Positions 11,001-20,873 are shown, counted from the first letter of the stretch. The stretch is DNA of 64,000 nt from Lonsdalea populi (GCF_015999465.1 NZ_CP065534.1:3100001-3164000), one strand, 5' to 3'. Made by a program: numbers and translations. The notes: generated by a model not told the origin, from the letters alone.

Positions 11001-14000
11001 CTGCAGGGGAAAACCGCTCTCTACAGGAGCGATCGCCTGCACGTCGGCGCCGTCTCGGTGAACGATGTGCGTGCGCAGCGCCGCATGACGGGCCACGATA
11101 CGATCCAACGCCTGTTGCAACGCGGCGGAGTCGAGCTCTCCCTGTAGTCGTATCCCACCCGTGATCATATAGGCCGCGCTGGCCGCCGGATCCATCTGCA
11201 CCAACAACCAAAGGCGTTGCTGCGCCAGCGACAGGGGTGGCTCTGTCGCCGTCTGGGGCGAAATCACCGGCAAAGGCGGCACCTTCCTATCGCCCAGCGC
11301 CTCCGCCATCTCACTTAGCGTGGGATGCATGAACAGCGTTTTCAGGTCCAGTTCCCGCTCCATATCGCTACGTATGCGCGAGATCAACTGCACCGCCAGC
11401 AGCGAGTGTCCGCCCAGCAGGAAGAAGTTATCCCGGCGTCCAACCTTTTCCACCCCCAGCAACGTTTGCCAGAGGGCGGCTAATACGGGTTCCACCTTGC
11501 CCTGCGGCGCTTCATAGTGCTGTCTTATAAATGCGGAGTCATCCGGCTCAGGTAGCGCACGCCGGTCAACCTTGCCATTGGCCGTTAGGGGCAGGCTTTC
11601 CAGCGGCACCCAAGCCATCGGCACCATGTATTCAGGCAATCGCGCCAGCAGCTGTTCTCGCAGCGCATCGATAGAAGGTGCATTCGTACCTTTCTCCGCC
11701 AGATAGTAGGCGATCAGACGTTTTTCCTGAGCGGCGCCCCCCTGCGCGACCACCACGGCCTGCTGGATCCCCTCGCAGTGCAACAACGCATCTTCAATCT
11801 CGCCTAACTCGATGCGAAAGCCGCGGATCTTCACCTGGAAGTCGCTGCGTCCCAGAAACTCGATCGTGCCGTTCGCGCGCCAGCGCCCCAAATCGCCGGT
11901 ACGGTACAGTCGTGCATGCGGCTCGGAGGAGAACGGGTCGGGAATAAAGCGCTCAGTAGTGAGATCCTGACGGTTGAGATACCCTCGCGCCACCTGCGCG
12001 CCGCCGATATACAGTTCCCCGCATACCCCCACCGGCACCGGCTGCATCCGCGCATCCAGAATATAGGTCTGGGTGTTAGCGATAGGACGACCAATATGCA
12101 ACAGCGCTTCGTCGGCGCTGATTTCTCCGGAGGTCGCCACCACGGTGTTTTCGGTCGGGCCGTAGTTGTTTATCAGGGCGAAGCGCGCCCCGGCATACGG
12201 CTGGCGGTTCAGACGATCGCCGCCGACCAGCAGCGTGCGTAGCGTGGCCGGCGCGACCTCCCGCGCCATCGCCAGTTCGGCGACGGGCGTCGGCAGAAAA
12301 CTCACGTCGAGCGGCTGCGCGCTCCACCACCCCAGCAGTCGATCCGGATCGCGGGAGATCGCCGGCGACGGCAACAGCAGCCGCGCCCCTGCCGACAACG
12401 CGGGCCAGATTTCCCACGCCGCCGCGTCGAACCCCAGCCCCGCCAGGCTGGATACGCCGTCCAAAGGACGAAGCGCAAACGCCGCGCAGTGCCAATGCAC
12501 CAGATTAAGAATGTTGCGGTGCTCGACCATGACGCCTTTCGGGTGGCCCGTCGAACCGGAAGTATAAATGAGGTACGCCAGATGAAACGGCGTCAGCCCC
12601 AACGTCGCCAGAGGGATATTTTCCTGCGCGCAGCGCGTCCACGGACGGGCATCGCCGTCAATGACGAGCGTGCGAGGATCGTGCGACCGTTCGCCGAGTC
12701 GGCCGCACAGCGCGCGACCGGTGATGATCGCCTGCGGCCCGCTGTCTTCCAGCAGATAGGCCAGGCGCTCAGCGGGCGTCGCCGGGTCGAGCGGCACATA
12801 GGCGCCCCCGGCTTTCAGCGTCGCCAGCATGGCGACGATCAGATCGCAGCCTCGTTCCAGCAAAATCGCCACCCGTCCGTCCGGCCGAATGCCCTGTTCT
12901 ATCAGCCAGCGTCCCAGTTGGTTAGCGCGCCGGTTCAGCTCGCCGTAGCTCAGGCGCTCTCCATCGCACTCCACCGCCGTCGCGTCCGGCTGTCTCTCCG
13001 CCTGCCCCTCGAACAGCGTATGCAGGGCATCGCCGACCGGATAGTCGGCACGCGTGGCGTTGAAGCCGAACAGCAACTGACGGCGTTCGACGTCGGGCAT
13101 CAGCGGCAACGTCTGTACCGGCTGATGCGGATCCGCCGTCATCCCCCGTAACAGCGCATGCCAGTAGCCCACGTAGCGCTCGGCCGTGGCGGCGTCAAAC
13201 AGTGCGGTGGCGTAGTAGAGCCGTCCGGTGATCCGACCGCCGGTCTCACGAAGATCCAGACTGAGATCGAACTGAGCCGTCTCCACGGCATCGGTCAGTA
13301 TGGACGTCTTCAGCCCCGGCAGCGCTAACGCCACGTCCGGCGTATTCTGCAACGCCAGCATCACCTGGAATACCGGGCTGTGAGACAGACTGCGGGCGGG
13401 CGCCAGCATCTCCACCACCTGCTCGAAGGGAATATCCGGATGTCCCTGCGCCGCCAACGTCGTCGCTTTCACCTGCGCGAGCAGCGCGACGGTATCCGGC
13501 TGCTCCGATAAATCGACGCGCAGCGCCAGCGTGTTGACGAACATGCCGATCAGCGGCTCCAGCTCTTGACGGTCGCGACCCGCCACCGGGCTGCCGATCA
13601 CGACATCTTCCTGACCGGACAAACGGCTCATCAGCGCCGACCAGCCCGCCAACAGCAGCATGAACAGCGTCGCGCCATGATGGTGACTGAGCGACTTCAG
13701 ATCCTGCGTCAGCGAGTTATCCAGTTCGAATTCCACGCTGGCGCCGCGATAGTCCTGCACCGGCTGGCGCGGCCGGTCGCTGGGCAGCGTCAGGCAGTCC
13801 GGGATCCCGCGCAGCTGTTTCGCCCAATAAGCTTGCTGGGCTCTCAGCACATCGCCTTGCATATGTTGCTGCTGCCAGGCCGCGTAGTCGCCGAATTGGA
13901 TCGCCAGCGGCGGCAACGGATCGCCGTCTCCCTGACTGAACGCGGCGTACAGACTTTGCAGCTCCTGAAGAAAAATACCGACCGACCAACCGTCGGCGAC

Positions 14001-17000
14001 CAGGTGATGAAACCACAAACGCAGGTGGTGCTCCTGTGCGCCGACCGCCATCAGCTCGCCATAAGCCAGCGCATCCGTGGCGAGTTCAGAGGCAGCATCC
14101 GATGAAGCCCCCGGCGCATCCGACGTCATGCATCGCAACGGGAAGCCTGCGCTCTCAGCGTCGATAATCTGCATCGGCGTGCCGTCACGCTCGGCAATAC
14201 GGGTACGCAGCGCGGCGTGACGCGCCACGATGCGATCGAGCGCCAGCGCCAGCGCCGCGACGTCCAGCTCGCCCTCCATCCGGATCGTGAATGAGATGAC
14301 GTATGCCGCCCGCGCGGTGTCATCCATTCGCGATAGAAACCACAGTCGTTGCTGCGCCAGGGATAGTGGAGGATGAACGCCCTCCGCCACCGGTAGGATA
14401 TCGGGCAAATGCCCGGTCGGCGCGATGTCTAACGCGGCCGCCAGTTCATGCAACACCGGACATTCAAACAAGGTTGCCACCGGCAGTTCCCGCTGTAGTT
14501 CGCTGCGCACGCGGGAAATCAGCTGCACCGCCAGCAGCGAGTGACCGCCCAGCGCAAAGAAGCTGTCGTGTCGCCCGACCTGCTCTACGCCCAAGACTGA
14601 GCGCCAGATTGCCGCCAGCGTCGTTTCCGTGTCGCCCTGCGGCGCCTCATAAACCTGATGTTCGAAGGCATCAAGATCCGGGGCGGGCAGCGCGGAGCGA
14701 TCCACTTTACCGTTTAGCGTCAGCGGCACGGAGTCCAACACCACGTAAGCCGCCGGCACCATAAATGCCGGTAAGCGTTGACCGAGCTGAGCCTTAAGCG
14801 CATCCGTCGCCAGAACCTGTCCGCGCTGCTCCGCCACGTAGTAGGCGACCAACTGCTTGTCCTGCGTCTTCGTGCTCATGGCCGTCACCACGGCTTGTTT
14901 TACGCCGTCGCAGGCTTGCAGCGCAGATTCGATCTCCCCAAGCTCGATACGGAAACCGCGGATCTTGACCTGAAAATCATTACGACCGAGATACTCCACC
15001 GTGCCGTCTTCACGCCAGCGCCCCAGATCGCCGGTGCGGTACATCCGCGCCCCCGCCTCACCGCTGAACGGGTCGAGCGGGAATCGCGCTTCCGTCAGCT
15101 CGGGCTGATTCAGGTAGCCGCGCGTCACCCCGGCGCCGCCGACGTACAGTTCGCCCGCCACGCCCAGCGGCACCGGCTCGCCACGGCCATCCAGGATGTA
15201 CATCCGCAGGTCCGGCAGCGGCCTGCCTATCGGGCTTTCCCCCGCCGGCATCCCCGCCGACAGCGGACAGTGCGTCACATGCACCGTCGTTTCGGTGATG
15301 CCGTACATATTCACCAGCTGCGTATCTACGTCCGGGTTCTGCCGATACCACGGCGCCAGCGCCGCCACATCCAGCGCCTCTCCGCCGAAAATCACGTAGC
15401 GCAGCGCGTGACGCTCATCGCTGTCGGCCTGCGCCGCCGTCAGTTGGCGGAATACCCCCGGCGTCTGGTTCAGCACCGTCACGCCTTCCCGGCACACCAA
15501 CTGATACAACGCCTGCGGCGAACGCGTCACCGTCTGCGGCACCACCACCAGACGTCCGCCGTGCAGCAGTGCGCCCCAGATTTCCCACACCGAGAAGTCA
15601 AATGCATAAGAGTGGAACAGCGTCCAGATGTCCCGATGGTCGAAGTCGAAAAGTGTTTGCGTCGAGCTCAGCAGCCGGGTGACGTTGCGGTGCTCCACCA
15701 TCACGCCCTTGGGCTGGCCGGTGGAGCCGGAGGTGTAGATGATGTAGGCCAGATGATGCGGCGTCAGGCCCAGCGAGGCGACGGGGATGTTCTCCTCCGA
15801 ATGGCGCGTCCAGGAATGCGCGTCGTCGTCCAGCACCCTCAGCGGCAGCGCCGGCGGCAGATCGCCCAGCGACGGCAGGCTGCTGCTGCAGGTCAGCAAC
15901 ACCTCGGGCGCGCTGTCCTTCAGCATGTACTGCAAGCGCGCCTGCGGATAGCCTGGGTCCAGCGGCACATAGCCCGCACCGGCCTTGAGCACGGCCAGAA
16001 TCGCCACGATAAGCTCGCTGCCGCGCGGCAGTGCTATCGCTACCCGGCTGTCGGGCTGTACGCCCTGCGCCATCAGTTCGCGGGCCAGTTGGTTGGCGCG
16101 GCGGTTCAGCGCGTCGTAGCTCAGCGTGCGGCCTTCAAAACTCACCGCCACGGCCTGGGGCCGGGCCTTGGCCTGCTGTTCGAACAGCTCATGGAGACAG
16201 TGGGGAGACGGGGTTGAACTGACCGATTCACCGCCTTCCGCGCTAAGCTTCGTCCGTTCCGCTGCCGGTAAGATACCGACCGCGCACAGGGGACGCGTTG
16301 CATCGTCTCGCAGTGCCTGGGTCAGATTTTCCAGCGCCGTTTGCATATAGTCGGCCACCCGTGCAGCATCGACCGTCGAACAAGACTGCACCGTCAGAGT
16401 CAGACCGGACGCCTGATCGTCGACATTCAGCAACAAAGGATAGTTGGTGCGCTCGTCCGCACTCAGCACCTCGATTCCTTCCGCCATCGTCATCACCTTG
16501 TCCTGAGGATTAAGGTCGGTATGACGATAGTTCAGCAGCGCGCTGAACAAGGGTGCCGGCGCGGGTATGCCGCTGCACCGTTGCGCCAGAGAAAGGGAAG
16601 CGTGTTCGTGCCTCAACAGCCCGGCCAATCGCGTTTGCGTTTGACTGAGCGCCTCTGTCACCGAACAGTCCGCCAGCGTCAACCGCAGCGGCAGCGTATT
16701 GATGAACATCCCCAGCGCCTGTTCCGCTCCGCCCTGCAGACGCCCGATGAGTACCGTGCCGAAGACCACGTCTTCACGCCCGGAGAGTACGCTGACCACG
16801 CGTCCCCAGGCCAGATGCACCAGACTGGCGACGCCGACGCCGTGGACTTTGCCCTGCTCACGCAACGCGGCGACAAGCGCGGCGGGCAACGGTACGATCG
16901 CTTCTCGGGTTTCTCGACCGTCCTGCTGATTGTCCGCTAAACCGTAAGGCAGCGTCGGTTCCGTCACCGTGCCCAATAGTTGATGGAAAAAGGCTTCCTC

Positions 17001-20000
17001 CATCGCGGCGTTACCCCCCTGCCGCACCTGCGCGACGTGGCCGCGGAACTGGTATGGCGTCGGCAGCTCGGCGGCGGCGTCCCGCAACAAGACCAGCGCT
17101 TCGTTGACCAGCAGTTGCAACGACGTCGCGTCATCGACTAAATGATGGTACAGCAAGGTCATCAGCCAACGGTCATTGGGCCTATCTTCGGCGATCTGCG
17201 CCGCCAGCAGCGGCGCACGATCAATATCGATTCGTGCGGGCCGTGCGTTCAGCAGTTGATCGACTGGACATCCCGCTTGGGGGCTAATTTTAACGTGGCT
17301 CACCGGCAGCGTCGCCGTGCGATACACGACCTGCATCGGCTCACGGAGGCCTTCCCAACACATCGCGGTGCGCAGTACGTCATGACGAGCCATCACGAGA
17401 TTCAGCGCCTGAATGAAGTTATCCAGCCGCGCCCGGCTATCAAACGCCATCAGGATATGCAGCAGATAAGGATCCTGACGCGCAGACGTCAGAGAGTGGT
17501 ACAGAAGCCCTTCCTGCAGGGGCGTCAGGGGATAGATATCCTGCACCGCCGCCGCGCCGCCGGGCACCGTCGACACGATCCGGTCGATCTCGCTTTGTGA
17601 GAGCGTCGCCAGCGGCAACATGGCCGGCGTGATCTGCGTACATCCTATCGGGATCGCGCTATCAGGCGCGGTGACTTCATGCGTTCCGCCAACCGCCGTC
17701 GCCAACGATGCCAGCGTCGGCTGTTCAAAGAGCACCCGGACGTCCGCATTCAGACCGACAGCGCGCATCTGGCGCATGAGCCCAACCGCCAGCATAGAGT
17801 GGCCGCCCAGCTCAAAAAAGTTGTCATGCCGGCCGACCTGCGGCACATCCAGCAAGTCTTCCCAAATTTGCGCCAACGCGCCCTCTACCGGACCTTGCGG
17901 CGCGGCGTAAGTACGCATGGCGCGCGCATCCGCATCAGGCGACGGCAGCGCCCGGCGGTCCAACTTACCGTTAAGGGTCAACGGCAAGCTCGCCAGACGC
18001 ACATAGGCGGCTGGCAGCATATACTCCGGCAGCGTCTGGAACAGAAAGTCGCGAAGCGTCTGTGCGCTGGGTTCATCCACGCCAGCCTGTGCGGCAGGGA
18101 CGAAATAAGCGACCAGTTGCGCGCCTCGGTCGCCCTCTTCTCTGGCCACCACCACGGCGTTGTCCACCTGCGGATGGGCCGCCAGGCGACTTTCTATCTC
18201 CCCAAGCTCGATACGGAAACCGCGGATCTTGACCTGAAAATCATTACGACCGAGATACTCCACCGTGCCGTCTTCACGCCAGCGCCCCAGATCGCCGGTG
18301 CGGTACATCCGCGCCCCCGCCTCACCGCTGAACGGGTCGAGCGGGAATCGCGCTTCCGTCAGCTCGGGCTGATTCAGGTAGCCGCGCGTCACCCCGGCGC
18401 CGCCGACGTACAGTTCGCCCGCCACGCCCAGCGGCACCGGCTCGCCACGGCCATCCAGGATGTACATCCGCAGGTCCGGCAGCGGCCTGCCTATCGGGCT
18501 TTCCCCCGCCGGCATCCCCGCCGACAGCGGACAGTGCGTCACATGCACCGTCGTTTCGGTGATGCCGTACATATTCACCAGCTGCGTATCTACGTCCGGG
18601 TTCTGCCGATACCACGGCGTCAGCGCCGCCACGTCCAGCGCCTCTCCGCCGAAAATCACGTAGCGCAGCGCGTGACGCTCATCGCTGTCGGCCTGCGCCG
18701 CCGTCAGTTGGCGGAATACCCCCGGCGTCTGGTTCAGCACCGTCACGCCTTCCCGGCACACCAGCTGATACAACGCCTGCGGCGAACGCGTCACCGTCTG
18801 CGGCACCACCACCAGACGTCCGCCGTGCAGCAGTGCGCCCCAGATTTCCCACACCGAGAAGTCGAATGCGTAAGAGTGGAACAGCGTCCAACTGTCGTGG
18901 TGGTCAAAATCGAAAAGTGTTTGCGTCGAGCTCAGCAGCCGGGTGACGTTGCGGTGCTCTACCATCACGCCCTTGGGCTGGCCGGTGGAGCCGGAGGTGT
19001 AGATGATGTAGGCCAGATGATGCGGCGTCAGGCCCAGCGAGGCGACGGGGATGTTCTCCTCCGAATGGCGCGTCCAGGAATGCGCGTCGTCGTCCAGCAC
19101 CCTCAGCGGCAGCGCCGGCGGCAGGTCGCCCAGCGACGGCAGGCTGCTGCTGCAGGTCAGCAACACCTCGGGCGCGCTGTCCTTCAGCATGTACTGCAAG
19201 CGCGCCTGCGGATAGCCTGGGTCCAGCGGCACATAGCCCGCACCGGCCTTGAGTACGGCCAGAATCGCCACGATAAGCTCGCTGCCGCGCGGCAGTGCTA
19301 TCGCTACCCGGCTGTCGGGCTGTACGCCCTGCGCCATCAGTTCGCGGGCCAGTTGGTTGGCGCGGCGGTTCAGCGCGTCGTAGCTCAGCGTGCGGCCTTC
19401 AAAACTCACCGCCACGGCCTGGGGCCGGGCCTTGGCCTGCTGTTCGAACAGCTCATGGAGACAGTGGGGAGAGGAGAATACTGACGCGGATGTGGTATGC
19501 CACCGTCGCATCAAGGCCAGTTCTTCAGGCAACAGTAGCGCAAACTCTCCGACGGGCCGGCCAGGTTCAGCGGCAGCTGAAGTGAAAAAGTGGCTCAGAC
19601 GACGCAGATGCCATGTTAGCGTTCCTTCTTGATAGAGCGCGGCATTGGCGTTCAAACACAGCTCGATTCCCCCGTTTTCCCCTCGGTCAAACAGCGTGAT
19701 GGAGAGGTCGTCTACCGGCCCCAGCAGAAGATTATGAATTTTGGCCTCGGTTCCTTCAAAACACAGCGACTCGTTGTGGCAAGGGAGAATATTAATCAGT
19801 GTGGAAAACAGCGTTTCCCGCCCAGCCGCCATCCCCAGATCGGCCTTCAACGCTTCATACCGGTAGCGTTGATGCCGCGAGACTTCAAACACGGCGCGTT
19901 TTGTCTGTTCGATCCCAGCGGACAATGTGGTTGCCGGACTTACGCTCAACCGCAACGGAAGTACGTTGCTGACCATGCCGGGGTAACGGCGTAACGCCCT

Positions 20001-20873
20001 GCTTACGCGAGTCGTCATTGGCATCCCCAGCAGCAATTCTTCTCGACCCGTGACCCTGTGTAGATAGAAGGCAACCAGCGTAATCAACAATTCCGGCAAC
20101 GAGATTTTACACTGTTCCGCCACACGTCGAAGCCGCTGCTGAGTCTGCTCGGGGAGATAGTGCTGCCGACGCAGTATATCTGCGCATCGGGCCTGCCGAC
20201 CGGATACGCTCACCGGGTCCGGCCTATTCGCAAGCCGTTCCAGCCAGTATTCCCGATCGTGACGTGCGCGGGGAGAGGTCTCGTAGTCCTGCTCGATCTT
20301 CTGCGCCTGCGCAAGCCCGACAAAGTCACTGTCCGGAGCCCTTTCTCCGGTCGAGAACGCGGCGTAGCGTTCCGCTACCCGCTGAATAAATAGCGACACG
20401 CTATAACCATCCATGACGATATGGTGGTAACACTGGTAAAAGAGAAAATGTTCCGCCGCGATCTGAATCAGCGCGAACGAAAAGAGCGGCCCTTGTTCCA
20501 GGTCGAAAGGCTGGTCGCACGCCGCGGCCATCCACTGGTTCGCCTTCTCCATCGGGTCGCTTTCCTGACAGAAGTCGAGCACGGGAAAACGCCAGGGCGA
20601 CACCATGTCCGTTGACTGGGTGACGTCAAGGGACGAAATCTGTAAACGCACCCGCAGAGATTCCGTTTCCTGAACAGTGGTTCTTACCGCCATTTCAAAA
20701 CGTTGTGGGTTAAGCGCAGTCGGTATGTCCAAATATTCGGCAACGTTAAAAACTTTAGCCTTGGCGTCAGGATTGAGGTGCTGAGCAAACCAGATGCCTT
20801 GTTGAGCACGACTCAGGGGGTGAATGAATTGCGCTTCCCGTGTCAGACGGGGCTGCATATCGAAAATTGACAT
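8073..20873 (-). CDS. Non-ribosomal peptide synthetase, first subunit (four C-A-T modules, 4,266 aa)
   Basis: Initiating NRPS subunit with domain order C-A-T-C-A-T-C-A-T-C-A-T. Condensation motifs sit near residues 151 (HHIVMDGYS), 1243 (HHLVDDATS), 2291 and 3338 (HH..ADGWS); adenylation YTSGSTG loops near 628, 1713, 2771 and 3818; carrier GGHS motifs near 1019, 2106, 3153 and 4201. Codes read by eye: A1 and A2 both DFWNIGMVH (threonine), A3 DAWFLGNVV (leucine), A4 DVQFISQVS (unclear, nearest to proline codes). The first C domain resembles EntF-type starter C domains, so an acyl or aryl cap is likely. The second has the ITPAMLPL...IYPLTPLQEG opening and altered HHxxxD motif of dual epimerase/condensation domains. 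There is no TE or E domain; the acidic C-terminus (MEGEE) probably docks to the next subunit. The start is set by AAGGAA before ATG. No MbtH, phosphopantetheinyl transferase or exporter gene is visible beside it. Confidence 0.96.
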   Translation of the reverse strand: MSIFDMQPRLTREAQFIHPLSRAQQGIWFAQHLNPDAKAKVFNVAEYLDIPTALNPQRFEMAVRTTVQETESLRVRLQISSLDVTQSTDMVSPWRFPVLDFCQESDPMEKANQWMAAACDQPFDLEQGPLFSFALIQIAAEHFLFYQCYHHIVMDGYSVSLFIQRVAERYAAFSTGERAPDSDFVGLAQAQKIEQDYETSPRARHDREYWLERLANRPDPVSVSGRQARCADILRRQHYLPEQTQQRLRRVAEQCKISLPELLITLVAFYLHRVTGREELLLGMPMTTRVSRALRRYPGMVSNVLPLRLSVSPATTLSAGIEQTKRAVFEVSRHQRYRYEALKADLGMAAGRETLFSTLINILPCHNESLCFEGTEAKIHNLLLGPVDDLSITLFDRGENGGIELCLNANAALYQEGTLTWHLRRLSHFFTSAAAEPGRPVGEFALLLPEELALMRRWHTTSASVFSSPHCLHELFEQQAKARPQAVAVSFEGRTLSYDALNRRANQLARELMAQGVQPDSRVAIALPRGSELIVAILAVLKAGAGYVPLDPGYPQARLQYMLKDSAPEVLLTCSSSLPSLGDLPPALPLRVLDDDAHSWTRHSEENIPVASLGLTPHHLAYIIYTSGSTGQPKGVMVEHRNVTRLLSSTQTLFDFDHHDSWTLFHSYAFDFSVWEIWGALLHGGRLVVVPQTVTRSPQALYQLVCREGVTVLNQTPGVFRQLTAAQADSDERHALRYVIFGGEALDVAALTPWYRQNPDVDTQLVNMYGITETTVHVTHCPLSAGMPAGESPIGRPLPDLRMYILDGRGEPVPLGVAGELYVGGAGVTRGYLNQPELTEARFPLDPFSGEAGARMYRTGDLGRWREDGTVEYLGRNDFQVKIRGFRIELGEIESRLAAHPQVDNAVVVAREEGDRGAQLVAYFVPAAQAGVDEPSAQTLRDFLFQTLPEYMLPAAYVRLASLPLTLNGKLDRRALPSPDADARAMRTYAAPQGPVEGALAQIWEDLLDVPQVGRHDNFFELGGHSMLAVGLMRQMRAVGLNADVRVLFEQPTLASLATAVGGTHEVTAPDSAIPIGCTQITPAMLPLATLSQSEIDRIVSTVPGGAAAVQDIYPLTPLQEGLLYHSLTSARQDPYLLHILMAFDSRARLDNFIQALNLVMARHDVLRTAMCWEGLREPMQVVYRTATLPVSHVKISPQAGCPVDQLLNARPARIDIDRAPLLAAQIAEDRPNDRWLMTLLYHHLVDDATSLQLLVNEALVLLRDAAAELPTPYQFRGHVAQVRQGGNAAMEEAFFHQLLGTVTEPTLPYGLADNQQDGRETREAIVPLPAALVAALREQGKVHGVGVASLVHLAWGRVVSVLSGREDVVFGTVLIGRLQGGAEQALGMFINTLPLRLTLADCSVTEALSQTQTRLAGLLRHEHASLSLAQRCSGIPAPAPLFSALLNYRHTDLNPQDKVMTMAEGIEVLSADERTNYPLLLNVDDQASGLTLTVQSCSTVDAARVADYMQTALENLTQALRDDATRPLCAVGILPAAERTKLSAEGGESVSSTPSPHCLHELFEQQAKARPQAVAVSFEGRTLSYDALNRRANQLARELMAQGVQPDSRVAIALPRGSELIVAILAVLKAGAGYVPLDPGYPQARLQYMLKDSAPEVLLTCSSSLPSLGDLPPALPLRVLDDDAHSWTRHSEENIPVASLGLTPHHLAYIIYTSGSTGQPKGVMVEHRNVTRLLSSTQTLFDFDHRDIWTLFHSYAFDFSVWEIWGALLHGGRLVVVPQTVTRSPQALYQLVCREGVTVLNQTPGVFRQLTAAQADSDERHALRYVIFGGEALDVAALAPWYRQNPDVDTQLVNMYGITETTVHVTHCPLSAGMPAGESPIGRPLPDLRMYILDGRGEPVPLGVAGELYVGGAGVTRGYLNQPELTEARFPLDPFSGEAGARMYRTGDLGRWREDGTVEYLGRNDFQVKIRGFRIELGEIESALQACDGVKQAVVTAMSTKTQDKQLVAYYVAEQRGQVLATDALKAQLGQRLPAFMVPAAYVVLDSVPLTLNGKVDRSALPAPDLDAFEHQVYEAPQGDTETTLAAIWRSVLGVEQVGRHDSFFALGGHSLLAVQLISRVRSELQRELPVATLFECPVLHELAAALDIAPTGHLPDILPVAEGVHPPLSLAQQRLWFLSRMDDTARAAYVISFTIRMEGELDVAALALALDRIVARHAALRTRIAERDGTPMQIIDAESAGFPLRCMTSDAPGASSDAASELATDALAYGELMAVGAQEHHLRLWFHHLVADGWSVGIFLQELQSLYAAFSQGDGDPLPPLAIQFGDYAAWQQQHMQGDVLRAQQAYWAKQLRGIPDCLTLPSDRPRQPVQDYRGASVEFELDNSLTQDLKSLSHHHGATLFMLLLAGWSALMSRLSGQEDVVIGSPVAGRDRQELEPLIGMFVNTLALRVDLSEQPDTVALLAQVKATTLAAQGHPDIPFEQVVEMLAPARSLSHSPVFQVMLALQNTPDVALALPGLKTSILTDAVETAQFDLSLDLRETGGRITGRLYYATALFDAATAERYVGYWHALLRGMTADPHQPVQTLPLMPDVERRQLLFGFNATRADYPVGDALHTLFEGQAERQPDATAVECDGERLSYGELNRRANQLGRWLIEQGIRPDGRVAILLERGCDLIVAMLATLKAGGAYVPLDPATPAERLAYLLEDSGPQAIITGRALCGRLGERSHDPRTLVIDGDARPWTRCAQENIPLATLGLTPFHLAYLIYTSGSTGHPKGVMVEHRNILNLVHWHCAAFALRPLDGVSSLAGLGFDAAAWEIWPALSAGARLLLPSPAISRDPDRLLGWWSAQPLDVSFLPTPVAELAMAREVAPATLRTLLVGGDRLNRQPYAGARFALINNYGPTENTVVATSGEISADEALLHIGRPIANTQTYILDARMQPVPVGVCGELYIGGAQVARGYLNRQDLTTERFIPDPFSSEPHARLYRTGDLGRWRANGTIEFLGRSDFQVKIRGFRIELGEIEDALLHCEGIQQAVVVAQGGAAQEKRLIAYYLAEKGTNAPSIDALREQLLARLPEYMVPMAWVPLESLPLTANGKVDRRALPEPDDSAFIRQHYEAPQGKVEPVLAALWQTLLGVEKVGRRDNFFLLGGHSLLAVQLISRIRSDMERELDLKTLFMHPTLSEMAEALGDRKVPPLPVISPQTATEPPLSLAQQRLWLLVQMDPAASAAYMITGGIRLQGELDSAALQQALDRIVARHAALRTHIVHRDGADVQAIAPVESGFPLQRLDMSGSQERPEPFMPSMSITAGPLAQGQLLRISEREHWLRLALHHIIADGWSVGILIRELCTLYSALSQGLPDPLPPLPIQYGDYAVWQRRHLQGASMQAQQRYWVEQLDGAPDNLVLPTDRPRPPTQCFAGAYKTLTLDANLTQALKTLSQRHGCTLYMTLLAGWSALMSRLSGQDDIVIGSPIAGRDRQEIEPLIGMFVNTLALRVALTPEMDTAALLAQVRSTTLAAQSHADIPFEHVVEAVAPVRTLSHSPIFQVMLALHNLPEMAPELPGLRLSPLPNETATCQFDLNLELRETDGLLEGTMYYATALFDEDTAQRYLDYWQRLLRGMVATPMQPVTTLPLVSAAERQRVLTAFNATESAYPADNCLHELFEMQARRQPTATALVCGDRRLSYGELNVRANRLAHWLMDQGVRPDDRVAICVTRGPGMVVALLGILKAGGAYVPLDPLYPAERLAHMIADCAPRAVLCDNEGRASLASCSTLPPIVALSADEPAWVEAESSNPDPRTIGLSPRHLAYIVYTSGSTGRPKGVAMPHAPLVNLVHWQNRHTAGVTLQFASFGFDVASQEILSALTGGGRLIIVPDDVRLDMPRLADLLEQHHVERAFIPPSVLPALAQMYCASGRVPPAMDIIASGEALRLGPDVRALFQRAANVRLHNQYGPAETHVSSEYVCPATASNGVSQPPIGRPIANSRLYILDEQGEPVPVGVAGEIYIGGVGVARGYLNQPALTAERFIRDPFSTDADARMYKTGDRGRWRKDGVIDYLGRNDDQVKIRGFRIEPGEVEACLSGCPDVEAAVVIPRECGGEKRLVAYYQGSADIESMRAHLVAQLPAYMVPAAWVALAEFPLSPNGKVNRHALPEPGDEAFAHAVFEAPQDETELTVAAIWRALLGVERIGRHDNFFELGGHSLLAVQLVSRLRLELDVDLPLAEVFTHPSLSALSERILDLSIEQFDIAELLDMAASMEGEE
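14932..16208 (-). repeat. Direct repeat copy 1 covering the A2 (Thr) adenylation domain
   Basis: About 1,277 bp nearly identical to 18196-19472 at a constant offset of 3,264 bp, with only a scattering of single-base differences and one short divergent patch near 15,630. The boundaries fall in the A-domain core, so the repeat swaps substrate specificity but not the neighbouring C or T domains. Confidence 0.95.
18196..19472 (-). repeat. Direct repeat copy 2 covering the A1 (Thr) adenylation domain
   Basis: Partner of the copy at 14932-16208. The flanking C and T domains of modules 1 and 2 are clearly different, so the identity reflects recent duplication or gene conversion limited to the adenylation domain. 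Confidence 0.95.

Noticed and set aside
14778..19484. Long plus-strand frames (479 and 601 codons) antisense to the NRPS
   Set aside because: Composition is Arg/His/Gln-rich shadow translation of GC-rich minus-strand codons; the two frames are near copies only because the A domains under them are duplicated.
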